64,000 bases of DNA from Thunnus maccoyii (lineage: Eukaryota; Chordata; Actinopteri; Scombriformes; Scombridae). Position numbers and translations under genes: made by a program. Within the stretch, counting starts at the first letter, position 1, and each line of letters begins with the position of its first letter. Of the stretch, positions 23,286 to 33,619 are shown in pieces. The notes beneath the pieces are model-generated. The model did no database searches. It was not told the DNA's origin and was given only the letters and a program-made list of their open reading frames with translations. The stretch is from NCBI RefSeq assembly GCF_910596095.1, contig NC_056555.1, positions 13,446,001-13,510,000 on the forward strand. The letters run 5' to 3'.

Positions 23286-23357
23286 CACTGTGTTTGTCAT
23301 GTTGTAACGTTAGCTTTAGCTGCACAGTGTTTGTCATGTTGTAACGTTAGCTTTAGC
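23286..23357 (+). repeat. Tandem direct repeat (about 35-40 bp, two copies)
   Basis: GTTTGTCATGTTGTAACGTT followed by AGCTTTAGC occurs twice in succession, separated by a few bases. It is a recent-looking local duplication in non-coding DNA. Confidence 0.8.
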
Positions 23358-23704
23358 CTCACTGTATTTTTTTTCAGAACTTGTGAAGTCTCATGGAGGA
23401 AAAAAAACTTATCGCTATTTAATATTACGTGCTTCCATGTTAACAATTTGTTCTCTCCATTTAACAATTCATGCTCTCCGTATTTTTCATGCTCTCTGTT
23501 AAATACTACATCTACTCAGTTCAACAATTTTCTGCTCAAAAGTAGCTTATTCCTGTCTGCTTTGATTTGAAAATTCAGTTCAGCCAAATTCTCTAATTGT
23601 GAGGTAATAGACAAGACTCTGAGGTATATTTCATATCAGCTGCCGCCAGCTATGAATATCTTAACGCTGATAACTATGGGCTTGGTTTGTGCTTGTCACA
23701 CAGA

Positions 23705-24090
23705 GCTGCTGGTGGCGTTAAAGGTATAATGTGTAAGAATTGGCCAAAATTTTAGTTTAAAACATTCAGAAAATTACCTAAAATTATTAACAGAATGTGA
23801 AGAAATTACAGTTTAGACATTATGTCAAAGACCTGTATGTATTGTGTTGCTGAGATATCTATTGAAGTTAGCATGCTAACCAGCTAGCTCTAGCCTCGTC
23901 CAGCCTGTACTGTCTCATAATACTGCTTTGTACCTGAGGGGCCATAGTGAGTCACTGTAGCGTCCAGTCTGCCCTCAGTCCAGCATGAGAGGAAGAAGAA
24001 TTATCGCTGTCCAGAGCCACCAGCAGTAATAGTGGGGCCAGGTGGAATGCTATTGAAATTTTCACTGTAGGACTGTTAAAGTTGCAATGA
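23705..24090. repeat. Teleost interspersed repeat (MITE/SINE-like)
   Basis: The sequence starting GTATAATGTGTAAGAATTGG, through CTAGCCTCGTCCAGCC to GGACTGTTAAAGTTGCAATG, has the look of a dispersed fish element. No coding potential. The family was not identified. Confidence 0.35.
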
Positions 24091-24498
24091 ATGACATTCA
24101 GCCTCACTAGATGTCAGCAAACAACTATTTGCCAAGTAAAGTGAAGTAATGGTGACCGGAGCAGGGAATTAAGTCACACTCTCTCTGTGTGTGTTGTTAT
24201 TTGAGCTTCTCTGTTCTGTGTTTTGGTAGCCAGTTGGGCCGCATGTGCACGTGAGTCCATCCGTCCTTCCATCCGTATTTTCTCAAATTACAGCTTAACA
24301 GTACACTAAAATATGTTTCTGAAAACATTTGAGGCGAGAAATAGGCATTGCAGTCACAGAATCTTGATCCATATTTGATCAGCACTGCCTAGTTTGACAG
24401 TTTGATCTGAGTTTCATGAGCTGTCGGTTCAAGGACTACAGGGAGATAAATAAAGATCTAGAACTGGCCTTTCTCATATAAAATGCTGTGATTACATG

Positions 24499-24900
24499 TG
24501 AGTGGGAGTCCTTACCATTGTTCCTCCTGGTCCTAATAGTCTCCCTTGTATAAGTTGTAGCGGTCTCAGTCACCCAGGTCACTGGAGTCCCACTGTCTTG
24601 AGTAGCAGTAGTCTGAACACTAGGGAGGTTTCCCTCATTTTTGTATACATCTGCATAGTTCGTCATATTCTGGTCATCTGGTGTTAAGTCCTGGTTGCCC
24701 ACAGGGTAATGTTGAAGCAGGTTGTGACGTGTCCCCCTCCGAAACGTCATAAGAGATGCAACAGAAAATTAGAAAATACTGACATGTGTGAAGGTTTATA
24801 GTGCATTTACCCCCCAGCAAGAAAGAAGCAGGGGACTTATAGCCATATATTGTGCAACCCACCATGCAAACCACCATGTCACCCTTGAGTGAAGGTAAAT
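24499..24900 (-). pseudogene. Exon-like fragment with NYADV motif, unrecognised
   Basis: The minus-strand frame contains DDQNMTNYADVYKNEGN and a Ser/Thr-rich stretch, and ends in TRRNN at a donor-like GTAAGGACTCC. Upstream, the position of the acceptor in the paralogue (CTCTTAG at 21166) reads CTTATGACG here, so the AG is lost. It pairs with 21.05-21.35 kb as an inverted duplicate. A Tyr-based cytoplasmic tail is possible, but no family is recognised. Confidence 0.35.
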
Positions 24901-24949
24901 CAATCTCAGAACATCTTGGAACATATATATATGCGCCACCGCCGTTTTC

Positions 24950-26030
24950 CAAATCTCTAATCTATTCACATAAATAGAGGTAGGTAAGTTATGAAAAAGG
25001 TTACAATGTTGTGATCCTGTTTTTAAAAATGAACTACTGTATTGTATGTTTGCTAATATTCGAGTGAATCGTTCTCTGAATTTTGATGCATTAAGATAAA
25101 AATTTGATTCTTAACCATCCTGAAGGATATTTGCAATGATAGAAGAGCCTTGCTTAGCATTCATGGCAATTCTCTAACCCCCACATGTTCAAAACTGATC
25201 TTTTAAATATTTTATTCATTTAGATTAGATGACATTTCTAAACTGTTTCTGAAAGTTGAAAGGTTGTAACATCTATTTAAAAACCTCCAGCTTCTTGGAT
25301 TATTGATTGCAAGTACTTGGAACAGCCTGACAAGTTAATCTAGTACAGACACTTGCATATTAAATATTAATGAAGAGGGTAACTAGATATTGCATATGAT
25401 ATTTTCTATTTGTATGATTCATATTATGTTTCTGTTTTCGTGAAACTTCAACCAACACATGTATGTATGTATGTATTTATACTCTTTAAAAAATTGACTT
25501 TTTCATTCAAACAAATTACATGTTGTAGTTTTATTCTTTGTAGCACCATTGACTGGCACTTTGGTGCAGGGCAGTTGTGGCCTGGCCATGCATTTAAAGG
25601 CAAAGCCATATACTGTAATTTATAATTTTTCAAAAACGGTTATTACACCTCATATATTATTTATTTATTTTTCACAATTGAGCACACACTTAGACTCAGA
25701 CTTGGGGGTGCAGTTACACTTTAACTATAGCCTGGATTTGAAAATGTACTGTAGTGATGGGGAGATCAAGCAGGAAAAAGACTCACCCTTCGAATGTGTA
25801 TTGATTGTAAATTATTAGCAAGTTTAAATTAGGAAGTCAAAACCTTAAATAACTTAAATTATGTTAACAAGCATTAAACTGCATTAAACACTGTTTGACC
25901 GCAACATTGTTTGCCTTGCCATTATAAAGTCTTTCCAAGAGCTGGATGAAATGCCGCCATCTGCTCGTTCTGCTGCTTCTCCCTGATCCATCTGATCCGT
26001 CTGAACTGGTTTGAACAAAAAAAAAATAGA
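24950..26030. other. AT-rich non-coding stretch
   Basis: Short frames only, no family resemblance. I see nothing else. Confidence 0.5.
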
Positions 26031-26229
26031 AACAATTCGCATGCTTGTAACTACTTTTTTTTTTTTTTTACTTTATTGACTAACTTAGACAGTTTTTCCT
26101 TGTCAAAGTTGCTGTAAATATACTTCACAGTGTAAAAATAATAAACATAAATTGTACAACAAATAATAAAATGTAGGGAAAGGAAAGAAGAGTAACAAAA
26201 ACAAAACAAAAACCTTCAGGGTTTGCTAA

Positions 26230-26560
26230 ATAACTGGAGTAAATTTGAAATGTCTAAATAATCCAATAGAGGCATGTGCTTTGTGCCAAAGACACCATAC
26301 CATTCAGTATTGTCTTGATGACCATATTCAACTCCCAACAATAGATGTCAACATAATTTTCCAAGAAAAACTCATAATTATATAATTCACCATTTACATT
26401 CAAAATCTGGTTTACAGTTTTTATGTTGTTCATAAACCAATTATGCAAGTACAATGTTTTGTTTCTGTATGAGATGTAAGTGTTGTTCCACAGGATACAA
26501 TTGTGAGGAGAGTGATTATGTTTAAAAAGAAGAGCCCAACACAATAAGATTAGATGATGA
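26230..26560 (-). pseudogene. L1-like ORF2 C-terminal fragment
   Basis: A 96-codon minus-strand frame reads ILWNNTYISYRNKTLYL, then a Trp-containing segment, INQIL-like spacing and NGELYNYEFF. This pattern (WNN...W...V..L.N..G.L..Y.EF) is typical of the region after the RT in fish L1/Tx1-clade ORF2. A poly-T tract at about 26056-26068 on the plus strand could be the element's poly-A tail. RT and endonuclease are absent. Confidence 0.5.
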
Positions 26561-26693
26561 AAGTTAGCTAGTTTTACAGGGAGTTTTATAAAGGATTAAG
26601 GACATGGCAATAGAAAATTAAGACCACCAATTTTTAAAAGTATTTGGGGAAAACATTCCATATATTATTTGGATTCTTCAGTTATCTTTTAAT

Positions 26694-26822
26694 CCAGGTT
26701 ATTTTTGTGTAACCTTTTGAGAACCTTTAGGGAACATTCTCTAAAGGTTCTCTAAAGGTTACACAAAAATAACCTTATGAAAACCTTTAGGAAATGTTCC
26801 CTGAAGGTTACCTGTTTGCTGG
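26694..26822. repeat. Fold-back repeat
   Basis: CAGGTTATTTTTGTGTAACC and its complement (GGTTACACAAAAATAACCT) surround AACCTTTAGGGAAC-type repeats, forming a dyad of about 120 bp. It resembles dispersed palindromic fish repeats built from GGTTAnnnnAACC units. Confidence 0.7.
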
Positions 26823-27526
26823 GGTATTATTGGACAAGAGTTAAAGTTAATATAATCTGAGGAAACAGAAAAAAAACAAAGATCTGAGAAGCTAATTTTT
26901 AGAAATGCACTTTATTGAGTATTTCAGCTGCATAGTAAATCACAATACAACTCATTTATCAGATATGTTTTGGCCCAAGCAGGCCAGATTTAGCATTTAA
27001 AAACTTGCTCATTTTAAAAAAGAATGAATTGTGGACACTGGAGTCAGTGGCGTTCACGTAATGTAATCCAAGCATAATATTCAGAGTACTATCTCATAAT
27101 TTACATCATTTTTTGGGCACCTGTTATATGCTGACAATGGTATACCAAAATTCAATGAAATAACTGTTGAACAAGATTATTGATACTGAGAAAAAGTACA
27201 TGTGAGCCTCTAATGTTGAACCTATGTATATACAGTAAAAGCATTGTTGAAAGTGACAACAGGATTAAATTGCGTACCCATGATGATGCCATTGTCCACT
27301 CTGTTGCTTCCCTGGCGTCTCACAGAGACAGGCCTGAACATTGGTTAAATGGTATCACCTTGTGGTCAAATACTTGAATTGCTTTGTGTGCCCAGATGCA
27401 TACAATACTGCCAACTCTCTTCTGTTCTGTATTTTAACCAGCAAGCAGGATAAAGCCTGATTTACACACCTCATGGATGTGAATTATCTACTTTCTACCT
27501 TTTCTTATTGTCAGGTAGATGATCTT
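26823..27526 (+). repeat. Local paralogous unit R, copy 4, with arm-flank sequence
   Basis: R is followed by sequence matching the outer left arm of the inverted repeat (CCTGAACATTGGTTAAA, ACCAGCAAGCAGGATAAA, TTGTCAGGTAGATGATCTT). The match stops abruptly at 27526 after GATCTT, just downstream of the TRIM gene. Confidence 0.65.
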
Positions 27527-27680
27527 ATCTGCACTGTTTAATGCAAATTTTTATGAAAGCTGAGGGTTAAAACAAAGAACATATGTACAAAAAACAGCGC
27601 TGATATATGAATGAGAACTCCAAAATGACTGAACTTTTTCATTGAAGTTACACACATTTTCCCTTGGTGTATTTGGCACC

Positions 27681-29522
27681 TCAATCTGTGTGGCCTACTG
27701 GAGTGATTATGAGCGAATCGTCATGATCTCCAAACAAACCAAAAATAGGGTAGAGCTTCGGTCTGTTACTTAAGGAAGTGCCAGCCAAAGTGTAAAGAAG
27801 AGTCTTCAGTGCTGGTGCGGTCTCAAAGAAGGTACAGCCTGTGAAGGAGTAGATCAGAGTCCTGGTGTCCACGTCATAGAAGGAGACCTCTCCCTTCTCA
27901 TAATCGACAAACACACCAACTGTCTGGGGCCTCTGGCTCAGGTACACGGGATCTGCTAGGGGGTTACCAGTGTTGGGAAAATAATGCTGTTCGAATAGGC
28001 TTCTGATTCCAGAAAATGTCCAGCCTCCTTCCTCAGGGTTGGGAAACAAAAAGGTCTGCTTGTTAATGGACTCTTTGACAACTCCCAAGACCCAGTGGGT
28101 ACTTTGACTGACCTGGACCTCATAGTAGAACCTGCCTGAGGAAAAACCATCTTTCCCAAGGACGAAGGATTGATGTTCAAATCTTCTTGCAAATAAAGAT
28201 GGCGACAATTGATTGCCTTCATTAAGTCTCAGTTGTTTCCCATCCTCAGACACCGTAAGTCTGGCATTGGCTGTGTAGGCATCCATAGTCACGTCCACTT
28301 CATCGTACAGCTGGATCATCATCAGCTTGTCCTGAGGTGGATTCCACACTTCTTTAATAAACTTGTCTGTTGTCTGTTTTCCAGCAACATCAGTCTGTTC
28401 AGCAGCCTCACAGCCATCACTAAACTTGACCTCTTGAATGAGTGTCTCCATCTCATTATTGAGTGTCTTTTCTATCTTAGCCACTGCTTTTTTCACCATC
28501 CCCACACAGCTCTGACGACTCATGTCGGAGCCATCTTGTGTAAATGGATTGGTGGAGTGTGACAGAGGGTTGTGTAGGTACTCAGTGTGTGCAGGGAAGC
28601 AGAGGGAGGGCCAGCTCTGCAGGAGGTGGAGGTGGTCCTCTGTTTGTAAAAGCTGCTCAATCTCAGACCTTCTCCTCTTTAGCTCAGTGACTTCTAGTTC
28701 CAGCTGTGCCATGTGGTCTTCAGCTGTCTTCACTGCTGCTTTCTGCTTCTCCTTGATCACCTCAATCAGCTCAGCCTGCCCTCTTTGTAGGGAGGCCACC
28801 AGAGCAGTGAAAACCTCAACAACGTCTGCTATCTCTTTGTCTGACTCTTTCTTTCTCTGTTCAAGTGAGTATTGGATTCTCTTAACACTCACGGATTTAG
28901 TGATTTCCATCGTTTTTATTTCTGACATCAATGTCTCAATCCAGGTTTTCCTCTCTCTGACAACGTGCTCTAATGGGACGGTTTCATGCATTGCATGGTC
29001 GTCTTTCAAACACAAGAAACAAACACACATCTGGTCTGTGCGACAGAAGAACTCAAACATCTTGTCATGCTTCTTACAAACCCTGTCCTCCAGGTTTGAC
29101 ACAGGATCGATCAGCTTGTGCTTCTTAAGGGCTGGTACTCTCTGATGAGGCTCCAGGTGAGACTGGCAGTACGAGGCCAAACACACCAGACACGTCTTCT
29201 GGGCCTTGAGCTTTAGCCCAAGGCAGACGTCACAGGGCACCTCCCCTTGTTGGGCAAGGCTCTCATCTGCACCCCTCACCCTCATATTGTTGAAATGCTC
29301 CACCATATCTCTGAACTCTGTGTTGACCTGAAGCTGTGGTCTTCTGCGGAACTTCTTCTTACAGAGTGGACACTGTGCCACGTTACTGGTGGCCCAGTAC
29401 CCTGTGATACAAGACTTGCAGTAGTTGTGTCCGCATGGAGTAGAGACAGGCTCAGTGAACGCACATAGACAGATTGAACACAGAAGTTGTTCTTCACACA
29501 GGAGACTGCTGGCTGAGGCCAT
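27681..29522 (-). CDS. TRIM E3 ubiquitin ligase, bloodthirsty-type (RING/B-box/coiled-coil/B30.2)
   Basis: A 613-codon uninterrupted frame. The RING (residues 15-54) has all eight ligands in C3HC4 spacing (C15, C18, C30, H32, C35, C38, C51, C54). A B-box 1-like zinc site follows at 97-126 and a B-box 2 at 149-179 (C149, H152, C160, D163, C168, C171, H176, H179). A Glu/Lys-rich coiled coil spans about 190-300, and a PRY-SPRY (B30.2) domain covers about 400-613, with the FVLGKDGFSSGRFYYEV signature. The full domain set predicts a cytosolic ubiquitin ligase whose B30.2 recognises targets. In teleosts the expanded bloodthirsty/finTRIM families are linked to antiviral and immune responses. The start is just downstream of a splice acceptor (TCTCACCTAG, two bases before ATG), so a 5'UTR intron is likely. 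The single coding exon is usual for this family. Target and inducibility are inferred, not seen. Confidence 0.9.
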   Translation of the reverse strand: MASASSLLCEEQLLCSICLCAFTEPVSTPCGHNYCKSCITGYWATSNVAQCPLCKKKFRRRPQLQVNTEFRDMVEHFNNMRVRGADESLAQQGEVPCDVCLGLKLKAQKTCLVCLASYCQSHLEPHQRVPALKKHKLIDPVSNLEDRVCKKHDKMFEFFCRTDQMCVCFLCLKDDHAMHETVPLEHVVRERKTWIETLMSEIKTMEITKSVSVKRIQYSLEQRKKESDKEIADVVEVFTALVASLQRGQAELIEVIKEKQKAAVKTAEDHMAQLELEVTELKRRRSEIEQLLQTEDHLHLLQSWPSLCFPAHTEYLHNPLSHSTNPFTQDGSDMSRQSCVGMVKKAVAKIEKTLNNEMETLIQEVKFSDGCEAAEQTDVAGKQTTDKFIKEVWNPPQDKLMMIQLYDEVDVTMDAYTANARLTVSEDGKQLRLNEGNQLSPSLFARRFEHQSFVLGKDGFSSGRFYYEVQVSQSTHWVLGVVKESINKQTFLFPNPEEGGWTFSGIRSLFEQHYFPNTGNPLADPVYLSQRPQTVGVFVDYEKGEVSFYDVDTRTLIYSFTGCTFFETAPALKTLLYTLAGTSLSNRPKLYPIFGLFGDHDDSLIITPVGHTD

Positions 29523-29559
29523 GTCTAGGTGAGAGAAGAGAAGAGAATTTGATGATTAT

Positions 29560-29705
29560 GATTTTCAACTTTAAACCCCAAAACTGTGTATATCAAGTAG
29601 ACACCTGCCTCATTTAGTTATAATAGCATCTAAAACAATATACAGGTCAAAGCATGAGGCAACATGTGGGTGTGTAGTGGTGTGACATGTTGGTTTTGGT
29701 CAAGA
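29560..29705 (-). repeat. Arm-flank paralogue upstream of TRIM (inverted)
   Basis: This segment matches 18515-18660 (TTTAAACCCCAAAACTGTG through GGTTTTGGTCAAGA) and stops exactly at CAAGA, the complement of the point where the match at 27526 ends on the other side of the TRIM gene. It lies in the TRIM 5'UTR intron. Confidence 0.65.
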
Positions 29706-29895
29706 CATGCACTAAATGCTGCTGTATTTCTCCTTGCAAAAGTGAAAATGACAAACTGATACTTGCTGTCACAGCAGAGCATTTTAAATATACACAAAAC
29801 AGCACAAAACAAAGCTTTCCAGGCTCACTGATAAACAGTCATACAGGGAGAATTTCTTATGTTAAATCACCAACTGAAATTGCTGTAGACAATTA

Positions 29896-30631
29896 GGGCC
29901 CTATTCTCCTGAAATGGGGTGCAGGTGCACATTCAAGTCTTGACTCACGAAGCTTGACCCCATGTGGGTGTGACCAACAACTATTTGCAATTTGCAATCA
30001 GTTGGCACAACCCAGGCGCAGCGTGGAGGAGACACTGAATACATTAGTGGGAGAAATACAGAAACAGCAGGTGGAGTCGGGGAGAGCATCAGTAATGACC
30101 AATCACATGAGCTCCTCTCATCCCTTTAAACGCAGCAACAGGTGAAACAGGGGAGAGAGGCTGAGTGAAATAGTATCGTGATCAGATTGCGCGCATGTGG
30201 ACATCATTGATAAAAATCTTCTTTAAATTTTTTATTTTGATGCTCATGTTAATCTCCAGTAAATGAAAAGACGTGCAGCAAACTGAAAGGGGCGAAACTT
30301 AATATAAATTAACGGGGTTTTGTGATTTTGGAGAAGTCTGTGTGCCTGCGCCTCCGCCAACTGAAGTCACCAAAATTGCCCTGTGTCTGCGTGTACGATA
30401 AGAGCTGGTCTGAGCTGGTTTTATTGCCTAATCTGCATGAACACAGCCACGAACTGCGCCTCAACTCCCACGTCAGCGCAAGTGTGCTCCACCTGGCGCC
30501 TTGGCTGCTTTTGGTGACAAGAAATCACCAGGAACAGACGAAAACTACTTAAAGACTTGCACCTGAGGAAAACTGCATAAAGACTGCGTTTACCCTAGCG
30601 CTGGTCTTGCGCCAGCAGGAAAATAGAGCCC
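29896..30631. mobile_element. PIF/Harbinger-type MITE (TTA target duplication)
   Basis: About 736 bp bounded by GGGCCCTATTCTCCTG and its imperfect complement CAGGAAAATAGAGCCC, flanked by TTA on both sides (29893-29895, 30632-30634). The 3-bp TWA-type target duplication and GGGCC start are Harbinger hallmarks. No transposase is present, so it is non-autonomous. It sits in the presumed TRIM 5' intron. Confidence 0.65.
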
Positions 30632-31017
30632 TTAGACTAAAAGTTGTAACTTCATGACGATGCAGAACATCAGTGGTGATACAGTATATTATATGGCCAG
30701 TAGCCCATTAGCGAGGATGGATTTTTTTCTGCAGCAGCAATGCACGAGAAAAAGTCATATAGAGTCATTGATATAGTCATAACATGCCCAGTGGCAAAAC
30801 GTAACAGAGCCCAAAGATATTTTACAGTATGGATTTACAGCTATAATGATCACATTGTTGATATTACAGGCTGTCATCTCCTCACAGGCTTCCGGATTCT
30901 TTGAACTCACATTTAAACTCAAACTATTTTCAAAGAGCTTACTCTTAGAATATTACAGGCGATGTCTGAGTATAATTCAGCAAGAGCATAAGAGGAATCA
31001 GAGTAGTTGAAGTTTAC

Positions 31018-31060
31018 CTGCAGAGCTGTCTGTGGAAACTAGGTGTAGAGAGCAGTAGAA
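31018..31060 (-). other. Candidate 5'UTR exon of the TRIM gene
   Basis: The minus-strand sequence CCACAGACAGCTCTGCAG is followed by a donor, GTAAACTTC, at 31017. It would splice to the acceptor at about 29525, two bases before the TRIM start codon, giving a 1.5-kb leader intron. The upstream limit is not defined. Confidence 0.35.
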
Positions 31061-31077
31061 AGTTTCCTATTAAGCGT

Positions 31078-31092
31078 GAAGTTTCGTTTCTT
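31078..31092 (-). promoter_or_regulatory. IRF/ISRE-like element upstream of TRIM
   Basis: The minus strand reads AAGAAACGAAACTTC, which fits the IRF core AANNGAAA and approximates an ISRE, though the spacing to a perfect GAAANNGAAACT is off by one. It lies roughly 20-60 bp upstream of the candidate 5'UTR exon, a sensible place for interferon control of a TRIM gene. Confidence 0.4.
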
Positions 31093-31099
31093 GGGAATG

Positions 31100-32330
31100 A
31101 CACATTATCCCTCCCTTCATCTGCCCCTCCTCTTCCTGGAAAAAGTATTTTGCATTGTGCACTCCCATCAGACTTTTTGCTTTTCTATCAAAGAAGCAGT
31201 CATTGAAAGCACTGGGATTTTTCTTGTGGATTATATGTTTTTTGGACGTTTTTTTTTTAATTGTTGTGGCATTTTTGGTTTTATTTTACAGTTTGTCATT
31301 TTACAATATGTCATTTATCTCTGTAATGCTATACACATTCTGTAATAATACTATATTCCATATCAATCAGTATTATAAACGTCACTTTGCAGGAACATTT
31401 AGCATTCTGCTCTTTATCAAACAGGTCTTTTTCTTGTCCTCCACGGGATCTGTCAGTGATTGCCTAATTGTGGCAAATTAAACAAACAAAAACAAACATC
31501 AAAGTGCAGAGATAAGAGATTGCAGATGAAGGGCATAGTACAAAACTGATGTAAAAATGACACAGTGTTGTTTTATCTGGTAGATGCCTCTCTCCACTTT
31601 CTCTTTATTTGCTGTAAAGTGAGTCAACGTGAACGTCATTAAATACATTATTAAAAGAAGTCAACAACAATACAGTAGAAGAGCAGGATGGTCGAGAACC
31701 CTGATGATTGAACATGCTGCAAAAAATAAACTTTTTCCATATGAATCAACAAATCAATCAATCAAGTCAGATATTTTGAATCATAACAATAAGTCACACT
31801 CTTCCTTTACTTAATTTACATGTTGGTTTTGTTTGTTGAAGTGAGCAGCTGTTAGATGAGGCTGTTTTGCAATCCTGATTTCTTTCACTAGATGGTACCA
31901 TTAACTATAAAGTGTGGGGTAAAAGGATGGAATTAGGAGAAAGGAAGGTCTATCGCATTCATCTTACAGTATTATTGCTTTAATTAGCTTTCAGAGCAAA
32001 TTTGTTACTCTTTGTATAAAATATTGAGCAAAAAGTGGGTTTAAACTATTTATATTTATTTTAGTGCTTAGACAAAAATTTGAGGAGCTCTACCAGAGTC
32101 CAACACAGTGGAGAAAATATTTTTTTTAACAGGCAATGAAGTAATTAATTATAAAATAAGTCACAAAATGAGGCCTGTAGCTACTTTACAATATCTTTGT
32201 TAAACATTGATGGATGCATAGTTAAGATACATATCAAGTTTTATGGCCAGAAGACACACATGTACGTATATATGTATGTATTTCATGAGCTATTGTGAAT
32301 GTGTGTCTCTATGTTAGTGCAGATACCAGT
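31100..32330. other. Intergenic stretch between TRIM 5' end and ninjurin 3' end
   Basis: No gene is seen. AATAAA on the minus strand at 32055-32060 lies about 300 bp past the last ninjurin exon and could be its poly(A) signal. The plus-strand frames at 31.1-31.5 kb are hydrophobic, AT-rich translations with no family match. Confidence 0.45.
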
Positions 32331-32354
32331 CAGAAGTGTGTGTGTGTGTGTGTG

Positions 32355-32518
32355 TCAGTGAATGCGCATCATAAGCCATGGGAAGTATCCAGTGCGCTGC
32401 ATGCCGAAGGTACTGATGAAGAGGTTGAGGACTGTGGTGATGAAGACTATGATGCTTGTCACATTGTTCAGGTAGTCCAGACGCTTATGCAGGGCGGAGT
32501 TATTCAGGTTCCGACGAC
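32355..32518 (-). CDS. Ninjurin-2-like gene: alternative terminal exon D
   Basis: Acceptor GTACCACAG at 32519, then 164 nt in phase 1 (completing a Gly codon with the G left by the shared exon at 36017), encoding GRRNLNNSALHKRLDYLNN, a hydrophobic helix, and a tail with FGMQRTGYFPW, stop. It is homologous to exons A-C over its full length (R2, R13, LNN, Asn in the helix, FG, RT). In ninjurins this region is the last transmembrane helix plus the extracellular C-terminus. A (TG)n tract precedes the acceptor and a (CA)n tract abuts the stop codon on the sense strand. This is the most distal of four copies. Confidence 0.75.
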
Positions 32519-33330
32519 CTGTGGTACATGCACGCACACATATACACACACACACACACAGTAGAGAAAGAGAGGGTTCAAACTACTCTTGGTTGTGACA
32601 CACTGAGAGACTTCTAGTTGCACTACACTTTACAATAAATGGACAAAATTTCAATGGACAACTCCCCTCCTTCAAACTCACATGCATGGACCCACATGTA
32701 GTCACACACTATAGTTTGTGATATAAGCTTCATTTCATGTTCATTAATACAAATCAACCAGTCTCCAGCAAAAAAAGACAGTGAACATGAATCAAGCATC
32801 TGTTAAATCACTGCATTTATTCAACTTTCTGGAGGAGAATGTGTACGTACATATTAGAGGCAAATTGAACCTCAAAAACATTTCCTTTGTCAAACAAGTT
32901 TTGAAAATAAATGATATAAAATAATCAGTTTTCATAATTTTACCTATTAACAAACAAGGGGGAAACATGTAAAGTGTAAAACCGTTTGAAATACACATAA
33001 TGGAACTCATGCACAATTTTAGAAATGGAAATTCAAGCATATTACTGCAGCCAATATAGTAATGCATATTTACATAGATGTTCAGTTGGTTAAAGTGGAG
33101 ATATTTTAGTTGGATTACAGACTGAAAACAGCATTTAAATAAAACTTTTCAAAGCTGGAGTAATAAATAAGATATAATATTTGAATTGTTTGTCTCAACT
33201 TTGCACAGAAAAGTGTAGCCAACAGGTGCACATACATTTTCAACAACCTTACTTTGAATAAATGTGTTTAAGTGTGTGAATTTGCTGTGTGAGTGTGTGC
33301 ATGTATGTATAAATGTATTTGTTGTTTGTT

Positions 33331-33332
33331 TG

Positions 33333-33408
<76 letters not shown>

Positions 33409-33410
33409 TG
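33331..33410. repeat. (GT)n microsatellite abutting exon C stop codon
   Basis: About 80 bp of nearly pure GT on the plus strand, hence (CA)n at the very start of the 3'UTR of ninjurin exon C. Together with the opposite-sense tract upstream of the exon (33583-33614) it could form a long RNA duplex. Confidence 0.9.
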
Positions 33411-33577
33411 TCAGAAGTGGAGTCGAGCCAGTAGCCAGCGGAAGAAGCCAGTCCTCTTGGATCCGAAGAAGCTGACGAAGAAGTTAACCACCGTGGTGAC
33501 GAAGATAACGCCTGTAGCCAAGTTGTTCAGGTAGTCGAGTCGTTTCTGATTGGACACCACGTTCAGGTCCCTGCGGG
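33411..33577 (-). CDS. Ninjurin-2-like gene: alternative terminal exon C
   Basis: Acceptor TGTGTTGTAG, then 167 nt in phase 1 encoding ARRDLNVVSNQKRLDYLNN, the helix NLATGVIFVTTVVNFFVSFFG, and a basic aromatic tail (KRTGFFRW...RLHF), stop. The LNNLATG segment is closest to that of ninjurins generally, so C may preserve the ancestral form best. Same frame, phase and architecture as A, B and D. It is intact, with no stop or frameshift. Confidence 0.75.
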
Positions 33578-33619
33578 CTACAACACACATACACACACAC
33601 ACACACATACACACGGACA

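Noticed and set aside
23286-23357. Short direct repeats considered as a CRISPR-like array
   Set aside because: Only two adjacent copies in a vertebrate non-coding context, with no spacers of regular length.
28522-29145. 207-codon plus-strand frame antisense to the TRIM gene
   Set aside because: Antisense shadow of the RING/B-box/coiled-coil coding region. Low-complexity Ser/Cys composition.
32295-32564. Plus-strand frames over the ninjurin exons, including acidic frames at 35433-35793
   Set aside because: These are antisense to the terminal exons. The acidic runs are complements of ATC-rich hydrophobic codons, and the ends are microsatellite translations.
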